Part shown: piece after piece, positions 8,316-16,908 of the stretch | Layout: the number at the start of each line of letters is the position of its first letter | Numbering within the stretch: the first letter of the stretch is position 1 | Origin: Gaoshiqia sp050178015 | GTDB taxonomy: Bacteria > Bacteroidota > Bacteroidia > Bacteroidales > Prolixibacteraceae | Assembly (NCBI GenBank): GCA_050178015.1 | Contig: JBFXGM010000008.1 | Location: 80,473-144,472 of the forward strand | Direction of reading: 5' to 3' | DNA length: 64,000 nt | Made by a program: the position numbers and the translations under genes | Notes under the pieces: model-generated | What the model saw: the letters and a program-made list of their open reading frames with translations, nothing else | Database searches by the model: none | Told to the model about the DNA's origin: nothing

Positions 8316-8546
8316 TAGCTAAAATTATTTATAAAAAAGCAATAAATATTCAATAATGAGTATTTATTGCTCTTTTGTTTGTATTTACTAATCAAAATAA
8401 TTTATAAAATACTAATAATCGGGTAAAAAATACTAATAATCGGGTAGAAAATACAAGTGAAGATTTAGTAAATACTTGTTATATAGCTATTATTAATTGG
8501 TATTGTGTATAAAATAGTTAAATTTGAGTAATAAATAACCATTCCT
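8316..8546 (+). repeat. Array of eleven degenerate 21-bp repeats (array 1)
   Basis: Written in rows of 21 from position 8316, eleven rows line up without any insertion or deletion. Column 9 is A and column 11 is T in all eleven rows, column 4 is always a pyrimidine, column 12 is A in ten, and columns 3 (G), 5 (A) and 14 (T) match in nine. The shared core reads RRGYAAWAAATAM. Rows starting 8421 and 8442 are almost identical over their first 13 bases; others are strongly diverged. The array lies between the DoxX gene and a small HTH gene, and reads in the same direction as the latter. A period of 21 bp equals two DNA helical turns. Confidence 0.8.
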
Positions 8547-8573
8547 GCCTGTTTTCAATCTATTTACAGGCAG
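8545..8573. promoter_or_regulatory. Inverted repeat before the HTH gene
   Basis: CTGCCTGT (8545-8552) is perfectly mirrored by ACAGGCAG (8566-8573). The arm centres are 21 bp apart, the same period as the adjoining array. It ends 20 bp before the HTH gene start and could be an operator for its product or an RNA hairpin in the leader. Confidence 0.5.
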
Positions 8574-8593
8574 GGCCAATATCGATTTCAATC

Positions 8594-8920
8594 ATGGAAA
8601 AACTACCCGTAATGCAGTTGGTTAACCGGGAGATGAAGCGGAAAAAGCTCAATCCTGCTGACATTTCCAAAAGTCTTGGGTTGAGCTATACGGCAGCACA
8701 CCGCATGTTTTTGCGGCCTACCATTCAGGTGCAGCGTTTGGCCGAACTGTCGGAATTGCTGGGCTATAATTTTTTTCGGGAACTGGCCGAGAAGCTGCCC
8801 TATGATGAACCGGAAGTTGGCGACCATCCGGAAACCAATGCCCTGAAGGAGCGGATCAAAGAGCTTGAAATCGAGAACCGGACCCTCAAGGAAATGGTTG
8901 GAAAGATGATGGGCCATTGA
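8594..8920 (+). CDS. Small HTH DNA-binding protein with coiled-coil tail
   Basis: A 108-residue protein. Residues about 5-55 form a Cro/C1-like helix-turn-helix (NREMKRKKLNPADISKSLGL, then a recognition-helix-like SYTAAHRMFLRP). The segment LAELSELLGYNFFRELAEKL follows. That HTH-then-NFF layout recalls small XRE-like proteins that are abundant in Bacteroidota. The tail (about 80-105) has leucine/isoleucine heptads, consistent with a coiled coil and dimerisation. It sits directly after the 21-bp array and an inverted repeat, so binding to these sites is an attractive but untested idea. Confidence 0.7.
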   Translation: MEKLPVMQLVNREMKRKKLNPADISKSLGLSYTAAHRMFLRPTIQVQRLAELSELLGYNFFRELAEKLPYDEPEVGDHPETNALKERIKELEIENRTLKEMVGKMMGH

Positions 8921-8932
8921 ATGGTGCCATCG

Positions 8933-10399
8933 CTACCTGTTGGCCAGTTCGGCCAGTAGTTCTTCGATGGCCTGGATAGCCTGTCGTTGGGTACACGAGA
9001 AGTTGTTCACGAAAACGGCAAACAGCAGTTCACGCCCCGTGATGGTTGTCAGTTGTCCGGCAAAACAACGCACGCGGGTCATGCTCCCGCTTTTGGCCAG
9101 CAGCGTGTTCCGGGGAAACAATTCCGGGCGAAAGTACCACAAAGTTCCGTTGGGCACCGTTGGCAGCGACTGAAACAAATAGCTCCCCGCAGCGCTTTCT
9201 GTTTTCATGTAGTGCAGCACCTGTACCATTTGTTCGGCGGTCATGGCGTTGAAGTGCGACAGTCCGCTGCCATCGGCCAGATACAGTCCGTGCGTGTCGA
9301 TTCCCTTTTCTTTCCAGAAATAAGTTACTACCTCGATTCCTTCCTTCGTACTTCCCTGACCGGTTTTCAGGTATGCCAGATGTTTTAGCAAATGTTCGGC
9401 AAACAGGTTCACACTCTCGTGGTTCGTCACGCTGACAATGTCGGAAAGGGGCGGGGAAACGGTTTTTGTAATCACCTTCAATCTTTCTTCTTCCTTAGTT
9501 TCTGCCTTCAACTTCACATCCACTTCTCCTCTTACCTGAATGCCTGCCTCCGTCAGCTTATTTTTTAGTTGCCAGCCCAGCAAATAAGGAGGATTAGGGA
9601 TGGAGGCCTTTACCACAAAATCGGCCTTGCCTTTTGGGATGGTTCCGCGGATGGTTCGCTGGTTGGTCATCGGACCACCAAATACATAAGCCTGGTCGCG
9701 CGGGTCGTCGGCTGAAAGTACACGATTGTCGAGTTCCAGCCCGGGGATATGGGGCTTGGTTGACAGAAATTTTGTGGTCTTTCCTGCGGTGGCCGGAGAT
9801 GAGAGGTGGATTTCATATAGATTGTCGTACACCGAAAGCCCGCAAGGGCCGGCCCCGTAATAGTTTCCCAGGTCTTCCCAAATCCAGGTGTTCGGGATGA
9901 ATTGGTCGTCATAGATGGAAGCATCGGCCACCAATTTGCCGGTGATGTGCCGGACGTTTAAGTCTTTCAGTGCCTTCACCCAAGTGTCCTGAAAATGTTT
10001 TTTCAGGTAGTGTTCCTTAAAGTACATCGAGCCCAATGCCGGATCGCCGCCGCCCAGGATGTGGAGATCGCCAAACAGGGTGTCGTTTTGCAGGTAGCCG
10101 CTGTAAGCCAGCCGGGTTTCAAACCGATAATCAGGGCCGAGCAGTTCGAGCGCCGCTGCGGTGGTCGGCAGTTTCAGTGTGGAGGCTGGCACCAGGCTCA
10201 CTTGCGGAGTGGATTGAAGGACCACTTCACCCGTTTTGGCATCCTGCACGTACAGGGCAATGCTGGCATGTTCCAAAATTTCCTGATTGGCCCAGCGGCT
10301 GAAAAAGTGGGACAAGGGCATTTTCCCCTGTGCTTTTCCGCTCACAAAGCAAGCGATAAAAAAACAGGTTAATACCCAATGTTTTAAGGGCTGATTCAT
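8933..10399 (-). CDS. dacB: D-alanyl-D-alanine carboxypeptidase/endopeptidase (PBP4 type)
   Basis: A secreted low-molecular-weight penicillin-binding protein of the S13 family that trims or cuts peptidoglycan cross-links. It starts with a signal peptide (MNQPLKHWVLTCFFIACF). The catalytic SxxK is PASTLK with Ser73 and Lys76, the SxN-equivalent region is GLSVYDN, and KSG stands in for KTG near the end. The chosen ATG at 10399 gives a clean signal peptide; an upstream in-frame start at 10438 adds 13 polar residues. It converges with the HTH gene. Confidence 0.85.
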   Translation of the reverse strand: MNQPLKHWVLTCFFIACFVSGKAQGKMPLSHFFSRWANQEILEHASIALYVQDAKTGEVVLQSTPQVSLVPASTLKLPTTAAALELLGPDYRFETRLAYSGYLQNDTLFGDLHILGGGDPALGSMYFKEHYLKKHFQDTWVKALKDLNVRHITGKLVADASIYDDQFIPNTWIWEDLGNYYGAGPCGLSVYDNLYEIHLSSPATAGKTTKFLSTKPHIPGLELDNRVLSADDPRDQAYVFGGPMTNQRTIRGTIPKGKADFVVKASIPNPPYLLGWQLKNKLTEAGIQVRGEVDVKLKAETKEEERLKVITKTVSPPLSDIVSVTNHESVNLFAEHLLKHLAYLKTGQGSTKEGIEVVTYFWKEKGIDTHGLYLADGSGLSHFNAMTAEQMVQVLHYMKTESAAGSYLFQSLPTVPNGTLWYFRPELFPRNTLLAKSGSMTRVRCFAGQLTTITGRELLFAVFVNNFSCTQRQAIQAIEELLAELANR

Positions 10400-10663
10400 A
10401 TACTGCGACCAGTTTATAGTTGTAAATTTGGTGGTCAAGGTATTGATTTCAGTGCAATTTTAAAAGGCCATGTTCAAAACAACGATTGCTGTTTTCGGGA
10501 ATAGTGCCTGGTGCAGGTTTTAATAGCGCGCGAAATATTTGTAGCGGAAAGGTAACAATTTGTTTAAATTCTGGTTAACACGAATGTGAGGCCGATTTCC
10601 GTTTGTCCGAAATAGCGTAACTTGACGGATTTAGAAAATACACTTTTTAAAAATAGAAAAGCG

Positions 10664-11029
10664 ATGAAAGGAAAAGCAAGTGTTTTGAAAATTTATATCT
10701 CAGAATTGGATAAGATTGATTCGGCGCAACTGTTCGAAGAGATTGTCAAAGAAGCCCGGGGATTTGGGCTGGCAGGGGCAACGGTTTACCGGGGCGTGTT
10801 ATCGTTTGGGGCCAGTCACTCGGTGCAAACCGACAAAGCTTTTTACCAGCCGGAGCACTTACCGGTCATTATTGAAATTGTGGATGCGGAGGAGTCCATC
10901 CGCCGGTTTGCGGAACGGGTCCATGAGCTGATCGACCTCTCGCAAAAGGGGGCATTGGTGACCATTCATCCGGTTGAGGTGGTGGAGTACAAGCCGGGAG
11001 ATAAGTACAACGAGTTTGGTTCATTTTAG
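10664..11029 (+). CDS. DUF190 family protein
   Basis: A 121-residue PII-like protein: KASVLKIYISELDKID, ARGFGLAGATVYRGVLSFGAS, then LPVIIEIVDAEESIRRF. Members often accompany the fluoride channel gene crcB and may be nucleotide-binding regulators. No crcB-like gene is adjacent here. The ATG at 10664 is preferred over an upstream TTG because the family begins about here. The 10400-10663 gap shows no other gene. Confidence 0.8.
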   Translation: MKGKASVLKIYISELDKIDSAQLFEEIVKEARGFGLAGATVYRGVLSFGASHSVQTDKAFYQPEHLPVIIEIVDAEESIRRFAERVHELIDLSQKGALVTIHPVEVVEYKPGDKYNEFGSF

Positions 11030-11096
11030 GCCGCAAACCGGGTTAAATTTAGGTTATGGCTTTTTTTAAAAACCGGCTATAATCCTGCGGATTTAT

Positions 11097-11104
11097 TATC
11101 TTTG
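11097..11104 (+). promoter_or_regulatory. Candidate enolase promoter -7 element
   Basis: TATCTTTG matches the Bacteroidota TAnnTTTG consensus exactly, 76 bp before the enolase start. No good TTTG is seen at the -33 position. Confidence 0.45.
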
Positions 11105-11179
11105 TTGCGGCTTTTCTGAAAGCTATTATCAATCAGAATTTTAAGGTAATATATTAAGTTTAATTCAAAACCATAAATC

Positions 11180-12481
11180 ATGTTAATTCGTAACGTAGTT
11201 GGTAGAGAAATTCTTGACTCACGTGGTAATCCCACAGTAGAAGTTGAAATTACACTGGAGTGTGGCGCAATTGGTTTGGCCGCTGTTCCATCCGGTGCTT
11301 CAACAGGTGAAAACGAAGCGCTTGAATTGCGTGACGGCGACAAAGGTCGTTACCTGGGTAAAGGTGTTTTGAAAGCCGTTGAAAACGTAAACACAGTAAT
11401 TGCCAAAGAAATCATTGGCATGGACGCTTCTGAGCAGGTAGCCCTCGATAAAAAATTGCTTGCTCTTGACGGAACAAAAACCAAATCAAAATTGGGTGCC
11501 AACGCTATGTTGGGTGTTTCTTTGGCTGTTGCCAAAGCTGCTGCAGATGCACTGGGTTTGCCATTGTACCGCTACATCGGTGGCACAAACGCCAAAACGT
11601 TGCCTGTTCCGATGATGAATATCATCAACGGTGGTTCTCACTCTGATGCTCCTATCGCTTTCCAGGAATTCATGATTCGCCCGATTGGCGCTCCTTCGTT
11701 CCGCGAAGGTCTGCGTATGGGTGCTGAGGTTTTCCACAGCTTGAAAAAAGTATTGCACAAACGTGGTTTGAGCACTGCTGTGGGTGACGAAGGTGGTTTT
11801 GCCCCTGCTTTGGATGGAACAGAAGATGCCTTGAACTCAATCATCGAAGCCATCAAAAACGCCGGTTACAAACCAGGTCGTAAAGAAGATGGCGGCGATG
11901 TGTCGATCGCATTGGACTGCGCTGCTTCTGAATTCTACGAAGACGGGATTTACGATTATACCAAATTTGAAGGCGCTAACGGTGCTAAACGTACCCGCGA
12001 AGAACAAGTTGCTTACCTGGCTGAATTGGTTGAAAAGTTCCCGATTGACTCCATCGAAGATGGTTGCCACGAAGGTGACTGGGATGGCTGGGTAAAACTG
12101 AACGCCGCTATCGGCGACAAATGCCAGCTGGTTGGCGACGACCTGTTCGTAACCAACGTAGAATACCTGAAAAAAGGTATCGAACTGGGCGCTGCCAACT
12201 CAATCCTGATCAAAGTGAACCAAATCGGTACACTGACCGAAACACTGGATGCTATCGAAATGGCACACCGCGCCGGTTATACTTCAGTAACTTCTCACCG
12301 TTCGGGCGAAACTGAAGATTCAACCATCGCCGACATTGCCGTGGCTACCAACTCAGGCCAGATCAAAACCGGTTCATTGAGCCGCTCTGACAGGATGGCT
12401 AAATACAACCAACTGCTCCGCATCGAAGAGCAACTGGGCGAAGCTGCCATCTACGGTTACAAAAAAGTATATAAGAAGTAA
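11180..12481 (+). CDS. eno: Enolase
   Basis: Interconverts 2-phosphoglycerate and phosphoenolpyruvate in glycolysis and gluconeogenesis. The 433 residues contain REILDSRGNPTVEVE, GASTGENEALELRDGD, AVGDEGGFAP with the catalytic glutamate, VGDDLFVTN and SHRSGETEDSTIADIAVA. Length and motif order are standard. It is monocistronic, with its own promoter element and terminator. Third-position choice looks biased, as expected for a highly expressed gene. Confidence 0.97.
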   Translation: MLIRNVVGREILDSRGNPTVEVEITLECGAIGLAAVPSGASTGENEALELRDGDKGRYLGKGVLKAVENVNTVIAKEIIGMDASEQVALDKKLLALDGTKTKSKLGANAMLGVSLAVAKAAADALGLPLYRYIGGTNAKTLPVPMMNIINGGSHSDAPIAFQEFMIRPIGAPSFREGLRMGAEVFHSLKKVLHKRGLSTAVGDEGGFAPALDGTEDALNSIIEAIKNAGYKPGRKEDGGDVSIALDCAASEFYEDGIYDYTKFEGANGAKRTREEQVAYLAELVEKFPIDSIEDGCHEGDWDGWVKLNAAIGDKCQLVGDDLFVTNVEYLKKGIELGAANSILIKVNQIGTLTETLDAIEMAHRAGYTSVTSHRSGETEDSTIADIAVATNSGQIKTGSLSRSDRMAKYNQLLRIEEQLGEAAIYGYKKVYKK

Positions 12482-12500
12482 TTCTGAATACCAGATACTC

Positions 12501-12534
12501 AAAGGCCGCTCTCCGAAAGGAAAGCGGCCTTTTT
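12501..12534 (+). terminator. Enolase terminator
   Basis: AAAGGCCGCT (12501-12510) pairs perfectly with AGCGGCCTTT (12523-12532), followed by further T residues. Confidence 0.85.
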
Positions 12535-12591
12535 CGTGTTTAATATCCGCTTTTTAGTGAGGGTTTGACTCCAAGTCAAGCTCTCCTGCTT

Positions 12592-14883
12592 TTACAAGAT
12601 GTTAACCGTCAAACTGAAATAAAAGCTCCGGCCGGGTGAATAAATGGGCCGTGAATCCATTTCCCTTACCGAACGGCTTAAATGTTCGTAGTAAGCCTCA
12701 TCAAACAAGTTTGAAACCCCCGATGAGAGCGAGATCCGCTTATCAAGGGCGTACGATGTTTTCAGATCGACCACACGGAACGAGGGTGTTACGCTTTCTC
12801 CGAAAGAAGTGGCAATCCGACTTTGTTTAAAAGCATTCCGGAAACTTAGTTCAGCCCTCAGTTTGTTCTTCATAAACGAACCCAGCAACCTGTACCTGAA
12901 CTCCATGGGCGGAATCTCGGGCAAGGCCTCATCTGCAACCCGGTTCTTCCCATAGGTATAAGCCAGTTCCGTAATCTGTTGAAAGTGGGCTCCGAACAGT
13001 TGCTTCCAGCTAAACTCAAAACCGGTATGGAGCGCTTTATCAATATTGACAAACTGACGGACTCCCGGTGAAGTTGCCATGCGTGGCTGCAAATCGCTGC
13101 GTATTTCGGATGAAATGTAATGTTGAAGCGAGGACGCATAAACGGTGATGTTGATGTCCGTTTTTTCCTTTCTGTAGCTAAAAACTACATCGGCCTGGTG
13201 GTTGGTTTCCGCTTTCAGGTCGGGGTTGCCCACCAACTCATACGGGTCAAGCCCGATGGGGAAGAAGTTGATGTACCGTTCGGCCAGTCCTGGGCTGCGT
13301 TGGGCGCTTCCCAGCCAAAGCCCGATAGATGCCGATTGACTCAGTATCCGAGTACCTCCCAAACTAAATGAGGGATTCAGCAAGTTGGCTTCAAGATCGT
13401 TGTACAGGTTTTTGAAATTCGAATCCGGATCTCGCGTTTCGGCGTGGTTTAATTCCAATCTTCCCGAAAATACGAGATGATAGTTTGACTGCTGGTAGTG
13501 ATATTCGGCAAACAAACCATTTTTGCGCACCAGGGCATCCTGCCAAACATTGTCGGTCAGCGTTTGTCCGGTCATAGGCCCCATCAACATCGTTCGTTCA
13601 CGGTTGCCTTCGGCATTTTCTATCCGCATATCAGTTCCGGCATACAGCCAGCCCGAATTGAAATCGAAAAGCAGTTCGGTGCGTCCGCCCGCATTGTAGG
13701 TTTTTGCGGCGGTATTGGCATCGACCATGCGCGGGGTCATTACCTTGTCCAGGTTATCCATCAGGTGGTCAACCAGGGTGGTGTAAAAATGCGTATGCCA
13801 AGTGGTAAGTGTGCCTTTGTGAAACTGTGCAGTGTGTCCCAGGTTAAAAAGCCAGGTATTGTCTTTGCGCAGGTCCATGGACAATGACGGGAAATCGACA
13901 TCATGTGCGTAATTATTGGCCACCATTACACTCAGGTTTTGGGCGCCGCTGAGTTTCACGCCCAGTTTACCACCCACATTCCTTCGGTTAAAATTGGCCG
14001 GTAGGTCAATGCCGTCGCCATCGGTGTAATCCGTTCCGGTTGAATAGGACCCAAAGAGTTTCAGATCGGTCACTTTTGATGAGAAGCCGGCCAGGCCTTC
14101 AGTCCTGTAAATATTTCCATTGGTTTCGTAGCTGCTGCTCATGCGACCTGTAAGATGGGGCTGATCAGAGAACCACAGATCAGCGCTTTTGAAGTTGACG
14201 GTGCCGCCAAAGGCATTTCCGTAACGCAGGCTGTGCGGGCCTTTTAGTACTTCAGCCCGAACAATCATGTTTAGCGGTACCTGGCTCGATGCCGGGTCCA
14301 TCCGGTTGGGACAGCCAGCCGTGGCCCCCTGAACGCCATCGATTACCAGGTTGATCTGGTCGTATTTAAAACCGCGCAAAACCGGATCGAAACCATAGGC
14401 GCCACTTTTGCGGATTCCCGAAATGGAAATGAATTGCTCCAGGAGCTGGCCTGCATCGTGTGCCAATTTATCTTCCACCCGAAAATACATACTTTCCTGT
14501 TCGCCTGCATTGGGGTGTAGCTGCAAAAAGGTTACCGGCTGCAACAGATGTGATTTGGCAGTTAATTCAAGAATGCCCGTTTTTTTGGCCTGTTTTATTT
14601 TTGCGGCGGTAAATGTCTGCTTGCCGTATTGCACATGCGAAATAATCAGCGTTGAATTTTCGGTAAGGCCAATCCGGATGAAGCCTGAGTCATCCGAAAT
14701 GCCTTTCGCATTGCCATATTCGAAGGTGGCTCCGCTGACGGGTTCACGGCTTATTTGGTCGGTTAACCGAAGGCGCGTTTGCTGGTCCTGGGCAAAGGCC
14801 GTCAGGCTTGTTGTCAGTATCAGGAGCAAGCAGATTGAAAATCGGTATTTCTTTCTCCCAACTGACAGAATTATTCTATTCAT
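12592..14883 (-). CDS. TonB-dependent receptor, OprC-like copper importer
   Basis: An outer-membrane beta-barrel receptor of 763 residues with a signal peptide (about 1-31), a carboxypeptidase-like N-terminal domain (about 35-110), a plug domain and a barrel ending in aromatic-rich YFSLTVNIL. The plug contains GCPNRMDP with Cys191 and Met195 (CxxxM), and the barrel has DHLMDN with His373 and Met375 (HxM). CxxxM-HxM is the copper-binding signature described for OprC-type importers. Copper is therefore the likely substrate, by motif. It is encoded downstream of a small Cys-rich protein that may be part of the same uptake unit. Confidence 0.75.
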   Translation of the reverse strand: MNRIILSVGRKKYRFSICLLLILTTSLTAFAQDQQTRLRLTDQISREPVSGATFEYGNAKGISDDSGFIRIGLTENSTLIISHVQYGKQTFTAAKIKQAKKTGILELTAKSHLLQPVTFLQLHPNAGEQESMYFRVEDKLAHDAGQLLEQFISISGIRKSGAYGFDPVLRGFKYDQINLVIDGVQGATAGCPNRMDPASSQVPLNMIVRAEVLKGPHSLRYGNAFGGTVNFKSADLWFSDQPHLTGRMSSSYETNGNIYRTEGLAGFSSKVTDLKLFGSYSTGTDYTDGDGIDLPANFNRRNVGGKLGVKLSGAQNLSVMVANNYAHDVDFPSLSMDLRKDNTWLFNLGHTAQFHKGTLTTWHTHFYTTLVDHLMDNLDKVMTPRMVDANTAAKTYNAGGRTELLFDFNSGWLYAGTDMRIENAEGNRERTMLMGPMTGQTLTDNVWQDALVRKNGLFAEYHYQQSNYHLVFSGRLELNHAETRDPDSNFKNLYNDLEANLLNPSFSLGGTRILSQSASIGLWLGSAQRSPGLAERYINFFPIGLDPYELVGNPDLKAETNHQADVVFSYRKEKTDINITVYASSLQHYISSEIRSDLQPRMATSPGVRQFVNIDKALHTGFEFSWKQLFGAHFQQITELAYTYGKNRVADEALPEIPPMEFRYRLLGSFMKNKLRAELSFRNAFKQSRIATSFGESVTPSFRVVDLKTSYALDKRISLSSGVSNLFDEAYYEHLSRSVREMDSRPIYSPGRSFYFSLTVNIL

Positions 14884-14962
14884 GATATCATGCTTAATCG
14901 TTTGTAATGTTCTTTAGGCTGAATAGCGCTAAAGAATTGATTAAAAAAGATGGTTAAGCAAG

Positions 14963-15328
14963 TTATATCTGAGGCGGATGGAAAATTTTTTTAGAACTTG
15001 AAATGTAGGTCTTATCGAAGTAAGCAAATGAAGACACCGATATGAATTGATAAGGAGGCATAATATGCTGAATGTGGCCGGTAAAATAATGGATCTCAAT
15101 CTTTTTGTTTTCTGGTTGCGGTACGTCCTGTTTTTGTTCCTGTTGCTTTTCCAGTTCCTTTTTCAATTGGCAGCACCCCTTACAGGTCGATTCCGGAACT
15201 TCCCGGTTGATACACAAATAGGTGGCAATGTAGTCCTGGTTTATTTTAAATGAAACATAGACAGCTATACTGGCAAATAAGTGCCAGTTGATTGCAGCAA
15301 TAAGCAAAAAAGAAAGTGCGTGTTTCAT
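14963..15328 (-). CDS. Small membrane-anchored Cys-rich protein next to the copper receptor
   Basis: A 121-residue protein with one N-terminal hydrophobic segment (MKHALSFLLIAAINWHLFAS) and a conserved-looking cysteine segment CINREVPESTCKGCCQLKKEL split as C-x11-C-x2-CC. A charged, glutamine-rich linker follows, then a His/Pro-containing tail. Short proteins with this kind of segment are seen near metal-linked TonB receptors in Bacteroidota (recollection, not checked). It precedes the receptor by 79 bp in the same orientation. A copper-handling role is inference. The ATG at 15328 is used because it begins the hydrophobic segment. Confidence 0.55.
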   Translation of the reverse strand: MKHALSFLLIAAINWHLFASIAVYVSFKINQDYIATYLCINREVPESTCKGCCQLKKELEKQQEQKQDVPQPENKKIEIHYFTGHIQHIMPPYQFISVSSFAYFDKTYISSSKKIFHPPQI

Positions 15329-15377
15329 CTGAATAGGCCAGCCGTAACTTTTTGTTCCCGACAAAAGAAAAGACAAA

Positions 15378-15398
15378 ATGAACAGGGAGTTTGTTCAT
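15378..15398. promoter_or_regulatory. Dyad upstream of the copper-receptor operon
   Basis: ATGAACA (15378-15384) and TGTTCAT (15392-15398) form a perfect 7-bp inverted repeat with a 7-bp centre. It lies about 50 bp upstream of the Cys-rich protein start, a suitable place for an operator. Confidence 0.35.
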
Positions 15399-15477
15399 GC
15401 ATGACCCTATTATCATGGAGTCGGAAGACAGTTTGCCGAGCGAGACGGTAACGAGAAAAAAGATCGGGATATGTCCG

Positions 15478-16215
15478 TTAGTTTTCCCCTACTACCACCA
15501 AAGGCAGGTGGTCGCCACCGGCAGGGGATTTGGCAAAGTTGGCGTAAAAACAAAGGTTGGAAAAGCCGGCCAGCGTCAGTAATTTCTCCAGTTCATTTTT
15601 TCTGACGGGCAGCAGGAGGGTGCTGTTTTCCAGGGTTTCGCCGGTTTCTTTCAGGGTTAGCCGGGTTTTAAATTCAACTTTGGGTTGGTTGCCCTTGGGA
15701 AGAATGTATTCGCGCACAAACCGGATGTGCTCGTTGTCAATCAGCGGCAGTTCGGTAATTTGCCGGTCGAGGATATAATCGTAATTGAGCAGTTGCAGTA
15801 GTAACTTGCCTCCGGGTTTTAATACCGTTGCAGCCTGTTTAAAAAAGTCTTTCACCTGGGTGATGTTGTCGAGGTGGACGATCGTATTGCCGAAACAGAT
15901 TAACGCATCGAAATAATGCTCCGGTAGTGTTTTGGTCAACTGTAGCATATTCATCTTTCGAAAACTGATCGAAGGTGAAGGAAAAAGAGAAGCGGCCCGG
16001 CTGATCATATCGCTGTTCAGGTCAATGCCCAGTCCAAGTGCTCCCAGTTGGCACAATTCGTAGGCCAACTGGCCGGTGGAGCATCCTGCATCCAAAAAAT
16101 AAAGTTCTTCCGGTGAGTCGAATTCAGATAACACGAATTCGACTTGTTGCTTGTTCAGCGGAAAAATATGTTCGTAGTAGTTGGCTATCGAACTGTAAAA
16201 ACGCTCCTGATCCAT
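15478..16215 (-). CDS. Class I SAM-dependent methyltransferase
   Basis: A 245-residue cytoplasmic methyltransferase. Motif I is LYFLDAGCSTGQLAYELCQLG (about residues 38-58, with short breaks), followed by LGIDLNSDMI, FDALICFGNTIVHLD and LKPGGKLLLQLLN. The substrate cannot be told. It is co-oriented with the phosphatase gene downstream of it on the map, with an 80-bp gap. Confidence 0.8.
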   Translation of the reverse strand: MDQERFYSSIANYYEHIFPLNKQQVEFVLSEFDSPEELYFLDAGCSTGQLAYELCQLGALGLGIDLNSDMISRAASLFPSPSISFRKMNMLQLTKTLPEHYFDALICFGNTIVHLDNITQVKDFFKQAATVLKPGGKLLLQLLNYDYILDRQITELPLIDNEHIRFVREYILPKGNQPKVEFKTRLTLKETGETLENSTLLLPVRKNELEKLLTLAGFSNLCFYANFAKSPAGGDHLPLVVVGEN

Positions 16216-16295
16216 CTCCTCGTTCTCCCTTTTTCATAAAAACAGTTCCTGCCAACGGAAAGTTTCAAGCCCTGTTCTGTTTAAAAACAAGCTGA

Positions 16296-16766
16296 TTATC
16301 CCTTAACTTCATTCAATAAACCTTCGCAGGCATCCTCCAGAATGTCCAGCACCAGCTCAAAACCGTCCGACCCACCGTAGTACGGGTCAGGCACTGAATG
16401 GTATCCGCCGGATGAACAGAAGTCGGTCATTTTGAAAATCTTGTCCAGCTCGTCGGTGCTTGAAGCCAGGTCTTGCAAATCGTTCACCAGGTCGTCATCC
16501 ATGCCGATGATGTAGTCGAAACGGTCAAAGTCGGTTCCTGGGTCGAACTTCCGTGCGATGGAGGTCAGGCGGTAGCCGCGTCGCATGGCATGGCTCTGCA
16601 TGCGTTGGTCGGCAGGTTCGCCAACGTGGTAGCCGGCAGTTCCGGCCGAGTCGCACTCAATCAGGTGTTCCAGGTCTGCCCGTTTGATCATCCCGTTGAA
16701 AACCGCCTCTGCACTCGGAGAACGGCATATATTGCCAAGGCAAACAAATAATACTCTTTTTTTCAT
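16296..16766 (-). CDS. Low-molecular-weight protein tyrosine phosphatase
   Basis: A 156-residue enzyme with the active-site loop VCLGNICRSPSAE (CX5R, Cys near residue 9) and the general-acid DPYYGG near residue 120. These are diagnostic for the family. It may dephosphorylate tyrosine kinases of polysaccharide export or have a broader role; nothing nearby decides this. The ATG at 16766 starts just before the catalytic loop, as usual. Confidence 0.9.
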   Translation of the reverse strand: MKKRVLFVCLGNICRSPSAEAVFNGMIKRADLEHLIECDSAGTAGYHVGEPADQRMQSHAMRRGYRLTSIARKFDPGTDFDRFDYIIGMDDDLVNDLQDLASSTDELDKIFKMTDFCSSGGYHSVPDPYYGGSDGFELVLDILEDACEGLLNEVKG

Positions 16767-16908
16767 ATACAAATTGATTTGCGGCAAAATTAGCGGAATA
16801 CTGACAGTGTGAAAAAGGAATCGGAAAACTTAACCCAACATTAACTTACAACCGGTGATTTTGAAATTCTGCAAATTTTGGAGAGCTTTGACATCTTTAT
16901 TCAGAAAT

